NCBI GenBank assembly: GCA_018136815.1
Contig: CM030936.1
Location: forward strand, 5,665,685-5,729,684
Origin: Isochrysis galbana
Lineage: Eukaryota; Haptophyta; Isochrysidales; Isochrysidaceae
Length of the DNA: 64,000 nt
Reading direction: 5' to 3'
The notes under the pieces are model-generated. The model was given only the letters and a program-made list of their open reading frames with translations. It searched no databases and was not told the DNA's origin. Position numbers and translations under genes: made by a program. Below, piece after piece: positions 41,747-51,425 of the stretch (position 1 is its first letter; each line of letters starts with the position of its first letter).

Positions 41747-44700
41747 ATGGAGCGCGCCGCCGCGACTCCCCTCTCCTTCGGGCCCCCCGCTGAGGGCGCC
41801 CCCCCAGTACCCATGGAGCAGTCGCTGGCGAAGCGACCGCGTCCGCCCGCGGAGGCCGAGCAGGTGCGTGCGACTCGCGTCGCGCCACACGGCCCGTGGC
41901 CTCGGCCACGCCACCCTCAGCAGCCTTGCTGGTCCCCCCCATGGGAGACAGCAGGCTGTGGACCCCACCCGGCCTACACCAGACGAGACACGCCAACCCT
42001 CCAACAGGCATGCCTTATGGCAGAGGCCTCACTCACCCTGGAGAAGGCCGCGCCGCCTTGGCGGCGCGGCCCGAGACCGGGTGGCCCTTATGGGCACACT
42101 CCTCATACAACAACAGATACGCACAACTCCAGAGGACTGGCACACAAACGCACACCATGGCGAGACACCCCCGGACCTACACAAGGGAGGGAACCAAGGA
42201 GAAGGACAGCACATGCCACAAAATGTCACCGTTCGCACGCTCACCCCAAACCCCCCTACCCTCTGATCCGGATAAAGGTGATCCTGTCAGATGATGAACA
42301 AGAAATGGGAGACACTGATGCAAACTTCGACCTCTCCTTCCATCAAGAAGGGGACTATGCCTTTCAAGACGCGGCGGCATATGCCGCGATCGTCGAGCTA
42401 CTCCTCGAGCTAGAGGGAGTTGACCCTGAACCAGACTTTTGGGCTCGTTCCATCAAAGGCCCGTGGCACGTGGCGGTCAATGAGGACTGCGCACAACAAT
42501 TCAAAGACCGCTATGGCGAGCTCACCACCCTCCGCATCACTCAAACAGACATCACCGTCCGCGTGAAGATCGGAACCTTGGAGGAGAAACTCAACAAGGG
42601 GGGATCTGCCTCTCGCAAGTCCCTCTACAACGCCCTCCAAGATGTGGCGGCCCACATTGTAGTTGAAGCTGATGGCCTCGCGCAAGCCAAACAAATCAAC
42701 CTCAGCGTTCTCGTTAAAGCGGTCGAAAAGGTAGGCCTCACATTCCTCAAGGGGAACCGAGAGCGCATGAAGCTTGAGGGCGGTGCGGGCACATTTGTGT
42801 CCAAGGCGGCCTACTCCACTCGTTGGCATCTGTATGTCTCGGCGGGCCAAGGATCCTTCTTGGATGGGAACTTTCCTCGTAAGCTCATCCTTAACGTGAA
42901 CAACACCACGATCCCTGTAAATTACGGGGTCAGGGCGTGCAAACCACTCCGCATGCCGGAGACGATTCAATCTCCTCATAAACTGATGATACATGGCAGC
43001 CTCCGCGGCTGCAAAGGCTGGCGCATGGAAGCCGCCCAAGGAGCCCCGCCCACGCACCGTTTTTGCGTCTGTGAACAAGAAGCGGCCAAGCGTCGCGAGC
43101 GCAACGAAGCTTTCAAGACCAACCCACGCCCTAAGACGGCGCACGAGGCGTTGGGCAAAGGCCCGCCTAAGCAATGTTCGCGCTTCTCACAAGGCCTCTG
43201 CCTCAGGAATAAGCGAGGCGTCCGCTGCAACCTATCCCACGACATCCCGGGAGCGTGGATCGAAAACAAATGCACCATCCGCTGCCGCCTCCATCCGCAC
43301 AAGAAAATCCCGGGCGTCTGTCTGAACGGCCCAGCTTGTCTTTTCCTCCACCCGGAGTGCGCCCTCGCCCTAATAGCCCGCGCCAATGCACAAACGACCG
43401 GGCACGCGTTGCTCCAAAACATGGGGGGGAGAACGCCCCCGCGCCCCAGGCTCACATTCGACTCCACTCTCGGGTACCCAGGTGAAGGGCCCGTTACGAT
43501 TGCAACCTACAACCTGAACGGCATTAAAGGCGGCAGATTAGCAGCAATGTTGTCTCAGGCACGAAAGGCAAAAGTAGACATTCTGATGCTCCAAGAATTA
43601 CACGCATACGAAGACGGAGCACACCTCCGGGCGCACAGGACGGCCGCCCTATTAGGATGGTCGTGGTTTGCTGCACCAGGAGAGCTGGGAGACCCTGCCA
43701 GCGGCGTCGCTGTGGCGATCAGAGCCGGGGCCGGTAGAGTGACTCCTAGACCGGATACAATAGAGGTATTGCTGCACGGTAGATGCGTATCAGTAGAGCT
43801 TAACATTGACGAAATAAAGTATCGAGTAATGTCTGTTTATCTTAGCGCGACACCAGGCCCCCGGGAGAGGCAACTCACGAAATTAAAACATAAATTAGAC
43901 AAAGTTGACGCGACCCCGATCTTAATCGGGGGAGACTTCAATTGCGTCGAAGACGGCGTGGACGACACCCGGCGAGCGGGGGACACGGCTTATCACAATG
44001 CGCACGGGGCGAAATGGAAAGCGATGGCTAAAAGCCGCCGGCTGAGAGACGTGCATCATACGATGCGCTTAGGCCCGAACGTAGGCTATACAAGGTTGGC
44101 AGCCACGATACACACAAGGATAGATAGGATCTATCACAGCATAGACACAGACGCATTCCAATGGCAAAAGCACGGGCCAAGCCCGGACCTTTTCTCGGGC
44201 AAGGCCGCATCCGATCATCTACCTGTCCTCGCGACGTTCGAGACGCCGGGTTATAGGCCCGGACGTCGCTTCGACGCACCGATAGATCTGGAAATTATCC
44301 ACGAAAAAGGGGCAATGAGAACGATAGAGATGCTCTTACAAGGAGCCGCACGTAAAATGGATGAAGGAGAAAACCCGGAGTCAGTATGGGAGGACACGAA
44401 AAGCCACATAGCCACATTCCTAAGGGAAGAAACGGCGGAAAGGGCGACACCAACGATACAATCCGATCTAGAACTGGAAGCCGCGAGGCGAAACATCCAG
44501 TTAGCGAGACAAGGGCCAAGCGAAAAGCTAACATCGGACATAGCCGAGATACAAAGGAAAATAGCGGAGGCTCGGAGTAGAATCCCGCTGAAAAATCTCC
44601 CACTCCACCGTCAGCTCCGTCGTGAGGATTTACATTCCAAGGAGTTTTTCGCGCAACTAAAGCCGCGCAAGTGGAAAGCCAACGTTGCCGAGCTATTCCG

Positions 44701-45190
44701 AACCAAAGACTGGGACCAACCTGTCCACTCGGAACTAGACACCGCTGTCTCGGATTACGATATCAGGAGAGAGTTCCGAAGATACTACGTGTGGCTGTAT
44801 TCCCCCAAGGGGGCCCAGAAAGTCCCGGAACTAGAAGCGGCGCTAGCGGACTACCCTCTTAGTGACATGGATAAGCGCCGCATAGAAGGCCGCATAGACG
44901 TCGAAGAAACCTTTCTGGCCATCCGGAGCATGGGCCCCGGCAAAAGCGCGGGCCCGGATGGGCTGCCGGCAGAAGTATACAAGGCGCACGAGAAATTGGC
45001 TGCGCCGATACTGACGAGGCTATATAACCTAGCGCTAGATAAGGGGACACTGGCGTACACGATGCGGCAAGGCGACATAATCCTACTATACAAAAAAGGA
45101 GACGCGCGCGATCCGCGCAACTATAGACCCATCACGCTGCTACAAAGCGATTATAAAATCCTAGCCAAGATTTTAACCAATAGCCAATAG
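41747..45190 (+). CDS. LINE polyprotein: N-terminal region, CCCH-like cluster, APE endonuclease, start of RT
   Basis: From the ATG at 41747 (1147 aa). Residues 1-180 are Pro/Arg/His/Thr-rich. About 200-430 is an RNA-binding-like domain without a clear name. A Cys/His-rich cluster follows (about 475-550: CSRFSQGLCLRNKRGVRCNLSH, CRLHPHKKIPGVCLNGPACLFLH), suggesting CCCH-type fingers. The APE-type endonuclease (about 580-830) has TYNLNGIKGGRL, DILMLQELH (catalytic Glu), LIGGDFNCVEDG and SDHLPVLATF. RT begins KSAGPDGLPAEVYK (about 1065), then LLYKKGDARDPRNYRPITLLQSDYKILAKIL. A 7-bp tandem duplication (AGCCAAT) at 45179-45186 causes the frameshift that ends the frame. The first in-frame ATG upstream of 41747 (41633) lies in the leader and is not preferred. 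Confidence 0.8.
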   Translation: MERAAATPLSFGPPAEGAPPVPMEQSLAKRPRPPAEAEQVRATRVAPHGPWPRPRHPQQPCWSPPWETAGCGPHPAYTRRDTPTLQQACLMAEASLTLEKAAPPWRRGPRPGGPYGHTPHTTTDTHNSRGLAHKRTPWRDTPGPTQGREPRRRTAHATKCHRSHAHPKPPYPLIRIKVILSDDEQEMGDTDANFDLSFHQEGDYAFQDAAAYAAIVELLLELEGVDPEPDFWARSIKGPWHVAVNEDCAQQFKDRYGELTTLRITQTDITVRVKIGTLEEKLNKGGSASRKSLYNALQDVAAHIVVEADGLAQAKQINLSVLVKAVEKVGLTFLKGNRERMKLEGGAGTFVSKAAYSTRWHLYVSAGQGSFLDGNFPRKLILNVNNTTIPVNYGVRACKPLRMPETIQSPHKLMIHGSLRGCKGWRMEAAQGAPPTHRFCVCEQEAAKRRERNEAFKTNPRPKTAHEALGKGPPKQCSRFSQGLCLRNKRGVRCNLSHDIPGAWIENKCTIRCRLHPHKKIPGVCLNGPACLFLHPECALALIARANAQTTGHALLQNMGGRTPPRPRLTFDSTLGYPGEGPVTIATYNLNGIKGGRLAAMLSQARKAKVDILMLQELHAYEDGAHLRAHRTAALLGWSWFAAPGELGDPASGVAVAIRAGAGRVTPRPDTIEVLLHGRCVSVELNIDEIKYRVMSVYLSATPGPRERQLTKLKHKLDKVDATPILIGGDFNCVEDGVDDTRRAGDTAYHNAHGAKWKAMAKSRRLRDVHHTMRLGPNVGYTRLAATIHTRIDRIYHSIDTDAFQWQKHGPSPDLFSGKAASDHLPVLATFETPGYRPGRRFDAPIDLEIIHEKGAMRTIEMLLQGAARKMDEGENPESVWEDTKSHIATFLREETAERATPTIQSDLELEAARRNIQLARQGPSEKLTSDIAEIQRKIAEARSRIPLKNLPLHRQLRREDLHSKEFFAQLKPRKWKANVAELFRTKDWDQPVHSELDTAVSDYDIRREFRRYYVWLYSPKGAQKVPELEAALADYPLSDMDKRRIEGRIDVEETFLAIRSMGPGKSAGPDGLPAEVYKAHEKLAAPILTRLYNLALDKGTLAYTMRQGDIILLYKKGDARDPRNYRPITLLQSDYKILAKILTNSQ

Positions 45191-45652
45191 GCTAAGCAAA
45201 GTAATAGGCAAGATAATATCGGAGACTCCCACCTTTATCGAAGATGACAGGGGCAGACTGAAGATGGGCGATAATCTCGGTCTAGTGGCGAAAGCACTTG
45301 ACCTCGTCGACAGGATCGCCTGAGGCTGGGAAACATCCCCCCCCCCCCTCCTCGAAGAGCCCCCTCGGCGAAGAACGCCGAAAACGAGCGACAAAATATT
45401 AACGGCGTGACATGCACGCCAGCACATGGAAGAAACGGGCCACTCAGAGGCACAGGAGGGAGGCGAGAACACTCCACTGGGGGCCGGTGCACCCCGCCCA
45501 ACTCAGCCCCCCCCACGACCTGGGCCCCTACGTAGAGCACAAGGGGAGATGCCGCAAGGCGGGAAGTGTGGGAGAGGAAGGGAAATGGGCGTGGCTACTG
45601 TAGCTGATCCCAAGGCCACGCGCGGGGCGAGACTATTAAAAGGTTTTTTTTT

Positions 45653-46321
45653 CCCACCCCCACCCGCCTGACCTCTGAGCGCAGTCTGAGCTACAATAAT
45701 GCAGCGCGGCGCAGAAACTAGAATAAGAATAAGAGAAATTTAAATTTAAAATTTTGTTCAAAATTTGGTTGGGATGTTGGGATGGATGCCAAAATAAAAA
45801 CAAAATTTGGGCGAGTCAAGCGCGAAAGTCGAAAGTCTTGGAATGGCCGAATGGCCAACTCCAACTCCGGAGTTCTACTCCAACTTGTACCTCGTACTCG
45901 TACCCCTTCTCCTTCTGCTCCTTCTCGCCCGTTCGCCCGCACCAGCAAACCATCTTACTACATCCCACCCTCACCTCTGAGCTACATACGGACAGGCACA
46001 CCAAGACGGCTCCCGAGGCCGGCGGGGCAAGCAAAGGAGAGGCAGTGGCAGTGGGGGGCAGGGGCAGGGGCTGAGACCCCGCCTCCCACTGTCCCACTAT
46101 TCACTATTCACTAGTCTCTGTCTCTTGTCTTACTGTTCGTTCGGTCGGTCGGTCACTTAGAAAGTAGAGAGGAACGAATGAGCCCCCAACGAGAGGGAGG
46201 GCGGGGAGGTGCGAGCGTCGCTGGACTCCCATCTTTCATCGTACGCACCACAGTGCCACACGGCTTGCGGCCGGCTCGTTGGTGCGTCGCAATCACCACT
46301 AGACACGCCTGGTAGCGATCG
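45653..46321. other. LINE leader duplicate and spacer
   Basis: 45740-45815 contains AAATTTTG words like those at hAT ends but no TIR pair. 45820-45985 repeats the L3 leader (GAAAGTCTTGGAATGG, CTTCTCGCCCGTTCGCCCGCAC, CAGCAAACCATCTTAC) and then diverges before the hairpin. No gene is seen in the remaining spacer. Confidence 0.5.
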
Positions 46322-46786
46322 ATGGCCGCGTCGGTGCGACTCCTCCGCTCTGTAGGACAGCAGCGGGTGGTCGACTCACGGCTCCGCTGTAGTTCTGTTG
46401 CATGGCACCAGGCAGTGCGTTGGGCACATGGGCACAGCCCGAGCGAGCTCGATGCAGCGATTCGTGAGATGAACAGTGAGATGGCAGAGCTGTTCGGAAC
46501 CGCATCGCCCGCTGCGATGAGCAGTCAGTCACCGCTGAGCCATTCCGCAGAGAGCTTGTTGCAGCATCACACCTCTCCCTCGAGGCCTGCGAGTATTTTA
46601 GAGGCGCCTGCGTCTGGGGACACAGAAGCCACCAGAATTCTGCATGAAAAGATTGCATGGGCCACTGAGGAGCTCGCCAGTTGCAAGGATGCATCGCGCG
46701 TGACGAGTCTTGCGGAATGTATCAGTGCATGCGCTCGCGCTGCTTCCGACCTTGGTTCCCCGTTTCCAGGCACACCTCAGCGGTAG
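46322..46786 (+). CDS. Small unknown protein with mitochondrial-like presequence
   Basis: 154 aa from ATG 46322. The first ~38 residues are Arg/Ser/Val-rich and lack acidic residues apart from one Asp (MAASVRLLRSVGQQRVVD, then RCSSVAWHQAVRWAHG), a typical mitochondrial targeting peptide. The rest is Ser-rich and helical (SELDAAIREMNSEMAELFG, then ATRILHEKIAWATEELASCK and LAECISACARAASDLG), with no known domain. The stop at 46784 is followed by a plausible 3' UTR. It could also be the first exon of a longer gene, but no good continuation is seen before the next gene. Confidence 0.5.
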   Translation: MAASVRLLRSVGQQRVVDSRLRCSSVAWHQAVRWAHGHSPSELDAAIREMNSEMAELFGTASPAAMSSQSPLSHSAESLLQHHTSPSRPASILEAPASGDTEATRILHEKIAWATEELASCKDASRVTSLAECISACARAASDLGSPFPGTPQR

Positions 46787-47038
46787 GATGTGAGTGTGTC
46801 GAATACCGAGGGTGTTTTCCGCATCTTCCTTCTCTTCTCCCCACACCAGCCACCCCGCCCTCTATCCATTGCTTGACCTTGCGCTCAAGGAATTCCAACC
46901 ACCCTCCTACTTGTGAACTTGTGAAGAACCAAACGCCCAGCCACTTGTAAAGTACGAGTCTCCACCCCACTATGAATTCTCTTTCTATAATCTTATACAA
47001 TAATGTAGAAGCGGAGCGAGCGGAGGCCGGAGATCGCC

Positions 47039-48496
47039 ATGCGCGCCGTCCTGCTGCTGCTCTCCCCACTGCTCGCCGCGGGGCTGTGGGACCGGGTGGG
47101 CGGCGTGGCACGGCGTGCCCGACGTGTGGCAGGTGTTTTGCTGTGCGACTCGTCTTCCGAGTGGGACCTTGCGCTGCTCCAGCGCCGAATGGCCGACCAG
47201 CAGGTGTCTGAGATGGTGCGCGCCGCCGCAAACTGGCGGACTGGCACGTGCGAGCAGCGCACTGTGCTCGTGCTCGAGGACTGGGTGCGGCGGCTGCGCG
47301 TGGCCAATGGTGTACTTGCGTGTGGCACCTACGGAGGAGAAGTCATTTTGGCAGACGTGGCCTCGGGCGAGCTGAACGCCAGGTTCGAGCCTGAGCTTCC
47401 GCCTGGCATGCTCAAAGAGGAGGAGGACGGGGAGGGGGAGGGAGAGGAAGAGGACGAGGACGAGGACGAGCATCAGAGCGAGGTGACGGCGCTCGATTTC
47501 GACGGCACGCACGTTTCCTCCGGCCACGCATCGGGCGCACTCTACCTGCGCGATAGTGAGCGGTGCGTGATGAGTGCGGAACACGCTGGCGTCGTGACAG
47601 GAATCCACTGGGACGGCGGCGCCATTGCCTACAGTTGCTCGGCGGACCGCCGGTTGATTGCATGGGATGTGGTTAGTGCGACGCCCGCCGCCTCACTCGC
47701 CGCCGCCCGCCCGATCCTCTGCATGAGCGTCTGCGAAGGGTACGCCGCCCTCGGGCTGGACGATGGCTCGGTCTGCGTGTGCACGCTTGCACCCCTCCGT
47801 CTGCTGTTTTCGTTTGTGGGTCATGATTCGCCAGTCTCCGCCGTGAAGCTGGTCACAATCTCTCAGGTATGCATGTCTGCTTCACTGGGCACCGCTGCCC
47901 TTCACGCGTATCGCTGTTCTGGATGAGTGCCCACGTCCCTTGCCTGAGCACCCAGCCAGTTTGGCCGAGGCCTGGCCTTCGGGCACTCTACTCCACCCCA
48001 ACCTGCCAGTTGGTCACGGCTTGCGCATCTGGTGGGGTGGCCCTCTGGCGTCTGGACGAGGAGGAGGAGTCGGGACGCCGCGTCACGCGGTTCAATGGCC
48101 ACAGGGCGCCGGTGGTGAGCCTCGATGCCGACGCCGAAAAGATCGTCTCAGGCGCCAGGGATGGCACGGTGTGCTACTCGCAGATGTGCACCCCAGCGCG
48201 AGCGCTCAGTGGACCGGCGATGCTTGGAGGCGGGTATGCGGCCTGGGCTCAGTGCTTCCCGCCATCCTTTCCTGCAGGTCCGAGTCTGGGATTCTGCCGC
48301 CTCGAAGCTCCGATTCATGCTCCAAGGCTTCACGCAGTATATTGGCTCCGTGCAGATTGGCCCAACATGGTTGATGACCGATGGCACCAACAACCTCGTC
48401 GTCATGATGGACTTTTCACGGGGTGCCGCGCCCGCCGAGGGCATCGAGGAGGATGCCGGTGACAATTCTGATGACGAAGATTATGACGACAAGTAG
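47039..48496 (+). CDS. WD-repeat protein, 3 exons
   Basis: Model join(47039..47866, 48010..48168, 48278..48496), 401 aa; both GT-AG introns are phase 0. Beta-propeller blades are visible: LRVANGVLACGTYGGEVILADVASG, VTALDFDGTHVSSGHASGALYLRD, VTGIHWDGGAIAYSCSADRRLIAWDV, CEGYAALGLDDGSVCVCTL, HDSPVSAVKL|LVTACASGGVALWRL across splice 1, and VVSLDADAEKIVSGARDGT|VRVWD across splice 2. The tail GDNSDDEDYDDK is acidic, as is the loop at about 125-145. The N-terminus MRAVLLLLSPLLAAGLWDRV looks like a signal peptide or membrane anchor, unusual for a WD protein; residues 50-85 resemble the helical linker of F-box/WD proteins, but I see no F-box. Function unknown, likely a scaffold. Confidence 0.82.
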
Positions 48497-49840
48497 ATGC
48501 CGGAGCGAGTCGGTCGCGCCGCAAATGCACGCACCGGGATGGCAACGTTTGGTGGTTGCGCACTATTGTGACCGAGGCAAAAGATGGCCACGGTTGTGGC
48601 GAACTTCTGACAAATCAGGCAATGCTGATGGCGAAATGCCCAGGCGCTAAGTTGAGTGACCGAGCCGGAGGGGCGAGATGCGCATCGAAACAAAGCAAGA
48701 TGCGAAGAGCACCGGCAAGGATATGCTAATAGTTTGAGGAGATAGTTTGAGAACATACGGAGGAGGGGCGACGGAGAAGACTGAGACTGACAAAGAGGAA
48801 TTGAAAAATGGAAAATGGGGCCGAGGACAGAGAGCCGAGAGCAAGCAAGGGAGGTGCAGAGCGTGATGGATAATGTGGTGTTGTTGGGGCGGTCACACGC
48901 TATACTAAAGTCACTACGAGAGCGGTCAAACAAGGCTCCTTTAGCCGCCAACATTTGCAGGCCCCTGCACCGTATTTCATCTAGGGCGCCGACGCGTATA
49001 ATATATGAGGAGGAGCATAAGCATAAGCGGCGAGCGAATCGATTCCCTAGAGCTGCTCAAGCCTAAGCCTACGAGCTACGAGTAAAAGGGGTTGTGACGA
49101 ACGCGAGCAAGGGATGTTTATTAAGAGGAGGATTGATTCGCGGATGCGATGGCGGACGGCGGACGGCGGGGGGTCGGGTCTAGAGGCGGGTAATAACGAG
49201 TTTTCTAGTTCAGTGGCAGCCTTACTTAGCCTTTTTGAAGTATTTGCTAATAGAATTTTCTGAAAACAGAAAGCAGCGGCCTGGAGCCAAGAGTGGGAAT
49301 GCCCATGCACGACGAGCATCGTGCCATCTCGCCATCTCCGTCTCGGAATGGCGACATGGGCGCAAGAAAAAGTGATATAATGCACCAAAAAATTCTTGAA
49401 GGTGACCGCTAATTGCTAAGCACGGACTCACAACTCACAATGACATCGCCTCATCGCCGCCTATTCCCCTGTTCCCCTGCTAGGGCTTGGCAGAAATGTC
49501 TAGACTTTCTTTTAGACATTTGGGCGGATTTTCGCCAAAGAGATGTCTCAAGACATGTCGAGACATTTGGGCTGGTGAGGCCGCTCTGTCCAAAAACAAA
49601 ACTGTCGTCCCAACAACAAATCTGTCACTACGCGTGCACGCGTGCGCGTCGGCGCGCTCAATGGCCGGCCCAGGTGAGCTCACTCCCCAGCCCCTCCAGC
49701 CTGCTTGTACACTGCATGTCTGCATGTCCCACGCGCCACGCACCAGCCCTTGTCTCTTCCACACTCACATCATCGCGGCCCGTCGCCTTCGCGCAGGATG
49801 AGCACGCCACACAACGCGCGCCTCAAGTTCACAGCTTCTC
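48497..49840. other. Intergenic, with a LINE-leader-like stretch
   Basis: 48497-49130: probable 3' UTR and spacer, no gene. 49490-49570 holds several nested inverted words (GTCTAGAC, TGTCTCAAGACATGTCGAGACA). 49600-49840 is the CT-rich leader before LINE fragment C. No gene was recognised in these 1.3 kb. Confidence 0.4.
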
Positions 49841-50270
49841 AAAACTATTGTTATAGTTTTAGCGATGGAGCGCGCGCCGACCGCTCCCCTCTCCCAGCCC
49901 CCCGCCGTCACGACGCCCCAACGGGGCCGCCCCAAGCCGCCGGAGCCGAAGCGCTCGCAGGCCTCAGCACCGCCTGACAACGACGTCGAGATGGCGCCGC
50001 CACCCTCGCCTCCTAGGCAGCCACAGAAGCAGGGAGCAGGCAAAGTCCTGTTCCCTGCTGACAAGCAGAACCTGACTCAGGCTCAGAACGCCAGCGCCGC
50101 CGGGCAGCCACCCACTCAAGGACTCCCCATGGGATGTGGCAGCTCTGCTGCCACCCCCATGGCGGTAACTCCTACCATCTGTGCACCCCTCGGGGGCGGG
50201 CACATGACACAACAAACAATCACTGGAAGACCAAAAGCGTTCAATTATCCCCATCCCTGCTAGCACTTTC
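49841..50270 (+). mobile_element. LINE 5'-end fragment C with hairpin-ATG
   Basis: Hairpin AAAACTAT/ATAGTTTT around TGTT (49841-49860, 8 perfect pairs) stands 4 nt before ATG 49865, opening ATGGAGCGCGCGCCGACC. The frame (132 aa, stop 50261) is Pro/Gln/Lys-rich like the start of the LINE polyprotein (TTPQRGRPKPPEPKRSQASAP, PPSPPRQPQKQGAGK) but is not closely alike in sequence, so this is a diverged subfamily. Confidence 0.55.
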
Positions 50271-51194
50271 TGTTGTCACCTGGAGGGTCACTTGACTCAA
50301 CTTGTATTTGTTGAACCCCACACGTGGTCTTACTCCATTGACTCGATTTGTGACAGGGTCGATATCTCGTTGAAATCACGATCCACATGTCTCCCCTTTG
50401 GGACGCCTTGGTGTGTGTGTGTGTGTGCACGCACGCGGCTACCCTGGCTGCCGCAGATCCCGGTGGAGATCGCGGACTAGGAAGGTTCCCGTCGTTGCGC
50501 ACCCGCAATCGTTTCCCCATTCACACCCCTCGGCGCATGACAACGATGTCAGAGTCGATCCAGGGCCACCGTCTGCGCAAGTATCGCGATCGCATGCGAG
50601 AGGGGATCTGCTTCCCACCCACCGCCTCGAACCAGGTGGGTGGTGGAGAGGTAGGCGGAGGAGGATTGGGTGGAAGGGAAGATGTGGGTGATGGAAAAGC
50701 GGGTGGAGAGGGTGACAAGGGTGGTATGGCAGGTGGAGGTGAGAGTGGAGAGGGTGACAAGGGTGGTATGGGAGGTGGAGGTGAGGGTGGAGGAGTGTTA
50801 GGGGATGTAACGATCGGATTCACCGGGGGAAGTGACTAGTCATTGTCAGAAAGACGTGCTATGCTCATAGACGCTAGTGATTCCACGGGCGAACGCTTCC
50901 TTTTTCCTATCAGAGCATTAATAATGACATCTTTGGAATTGCTGTCGTTCATAGGAAGCGCGGCTTGTGGTACTATCAATACTATAATATTTTAGGGTCT
51001 GCGCATTCGAATAATACGTCATCAACTCTTCCATAAACAAAAACAGTATATATTTTTTAATAAAACAGTATATTTTTTTTAATAAAAGGATCAAGGGAAT
51101 GTCACGCACCAACTCGAGCGGGGGTGCAGCATACCCATTTGCATTTGCCAAACGAGTGGGTTGGATAGCTACCCTCACTCATGATCCACACGAT
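50271..51194. other. Intergenic with GT and GGT tandem repeats
   Basis: (GT)n at 50411-50427. At 50690-50800 a ~48-bp unit (GAGGGTGACAAGGGTGGTATGG ... GGTGGAGGTGAG) occurs twice in tandem. 51040-51090 is T/A-rich with two TTTTTTTAATAAAA copies. The 150-codon frame at 50387-50839 is mostly this repeat and is not supported as a gene. Confidence 0.45.
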
Positions 51195-51425
51195 CTCTCC
51201 GCGATTGAACGCTTTTCCGTGTGTAGGCTGATGGTGATTGAACGCTTTTCCATGCGGTCGGAGTGATGGCGATTGGACGCCTTCCGCGTGTAGACTGATG
51301 GTGATTGAACGCTTTTCTATGCGGTCGGAGTGAATGGTGATTGAACGCCTTCCGCGTGTAGACTGATGGTGATTGAACGCTTTTCTATGCTGTGGGTGAT
51401 GGTGATTGAACGCTTCTCGCCTGAG
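51195..51425 (+). repeat. Alternating-spacer tandem array T2 (7 units)
   Basis: Seven copies of the ATGGYGATTGAACGCTTTTCC unit. Spacers strictly alternate between type A (12 nt, GCGTGTAGACTG-like) and type B (12-15 nt, ATGCGGTCGGAGTG or ATGCTGTGGGTG). The array ends with the CGCTTCTCGCCTG variant. Confidence 0.75.

Larger units (their letters stand above)
41606..45652 (+). mobile_element. LINE copy L3: 5' end to partial RT, internally deleted
   Basis: Leader 41606-41724 is repeated at 45820-45960 and ends in a CT/C-rich tract. The hairpin ACTAAG/CTTGGT (41725-41742) precedes ATG 41747 by 4 nt. After the main frame ends at 45190 the sequence regains coding sense for RT (LSKVIGKII) and then jumps directly to the extreme C-terminus (FIEDDRGRLKMGDNLGLVAKALDLVDRIA, stop 45320), so the RT palm and zinc knuckle are deleted. 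The 3' UTR matches L1 and L2 and ends ATTAAAAGG plus nine Ts. Dead for autonomous transposition, but both termini are retained. Confidence 0.85.

Noticed and set aside
42410..43174. 254-codon minus-strand frame
   Set aside because: Antisense shadow of the LINE polyprotein.
45740..45815. Third hAT element suggested by AAATTTTG words
   Set aside because: No TTGGGTCGGGCC-type terminal repeat pair or 8-bp duplication could be found.
50387..50839. 150-codon frame with Gly-rich tail
   Set aside because: Mostly a GGT-rich tandem repeat; no domain and no conserved context.
51195..51425. CRISPR array
   Set aside because: Repeat-spacer look, but spacers are only 12-15 nt and of two recurring types, in a eukaryotic nuclear setting without cas genes.
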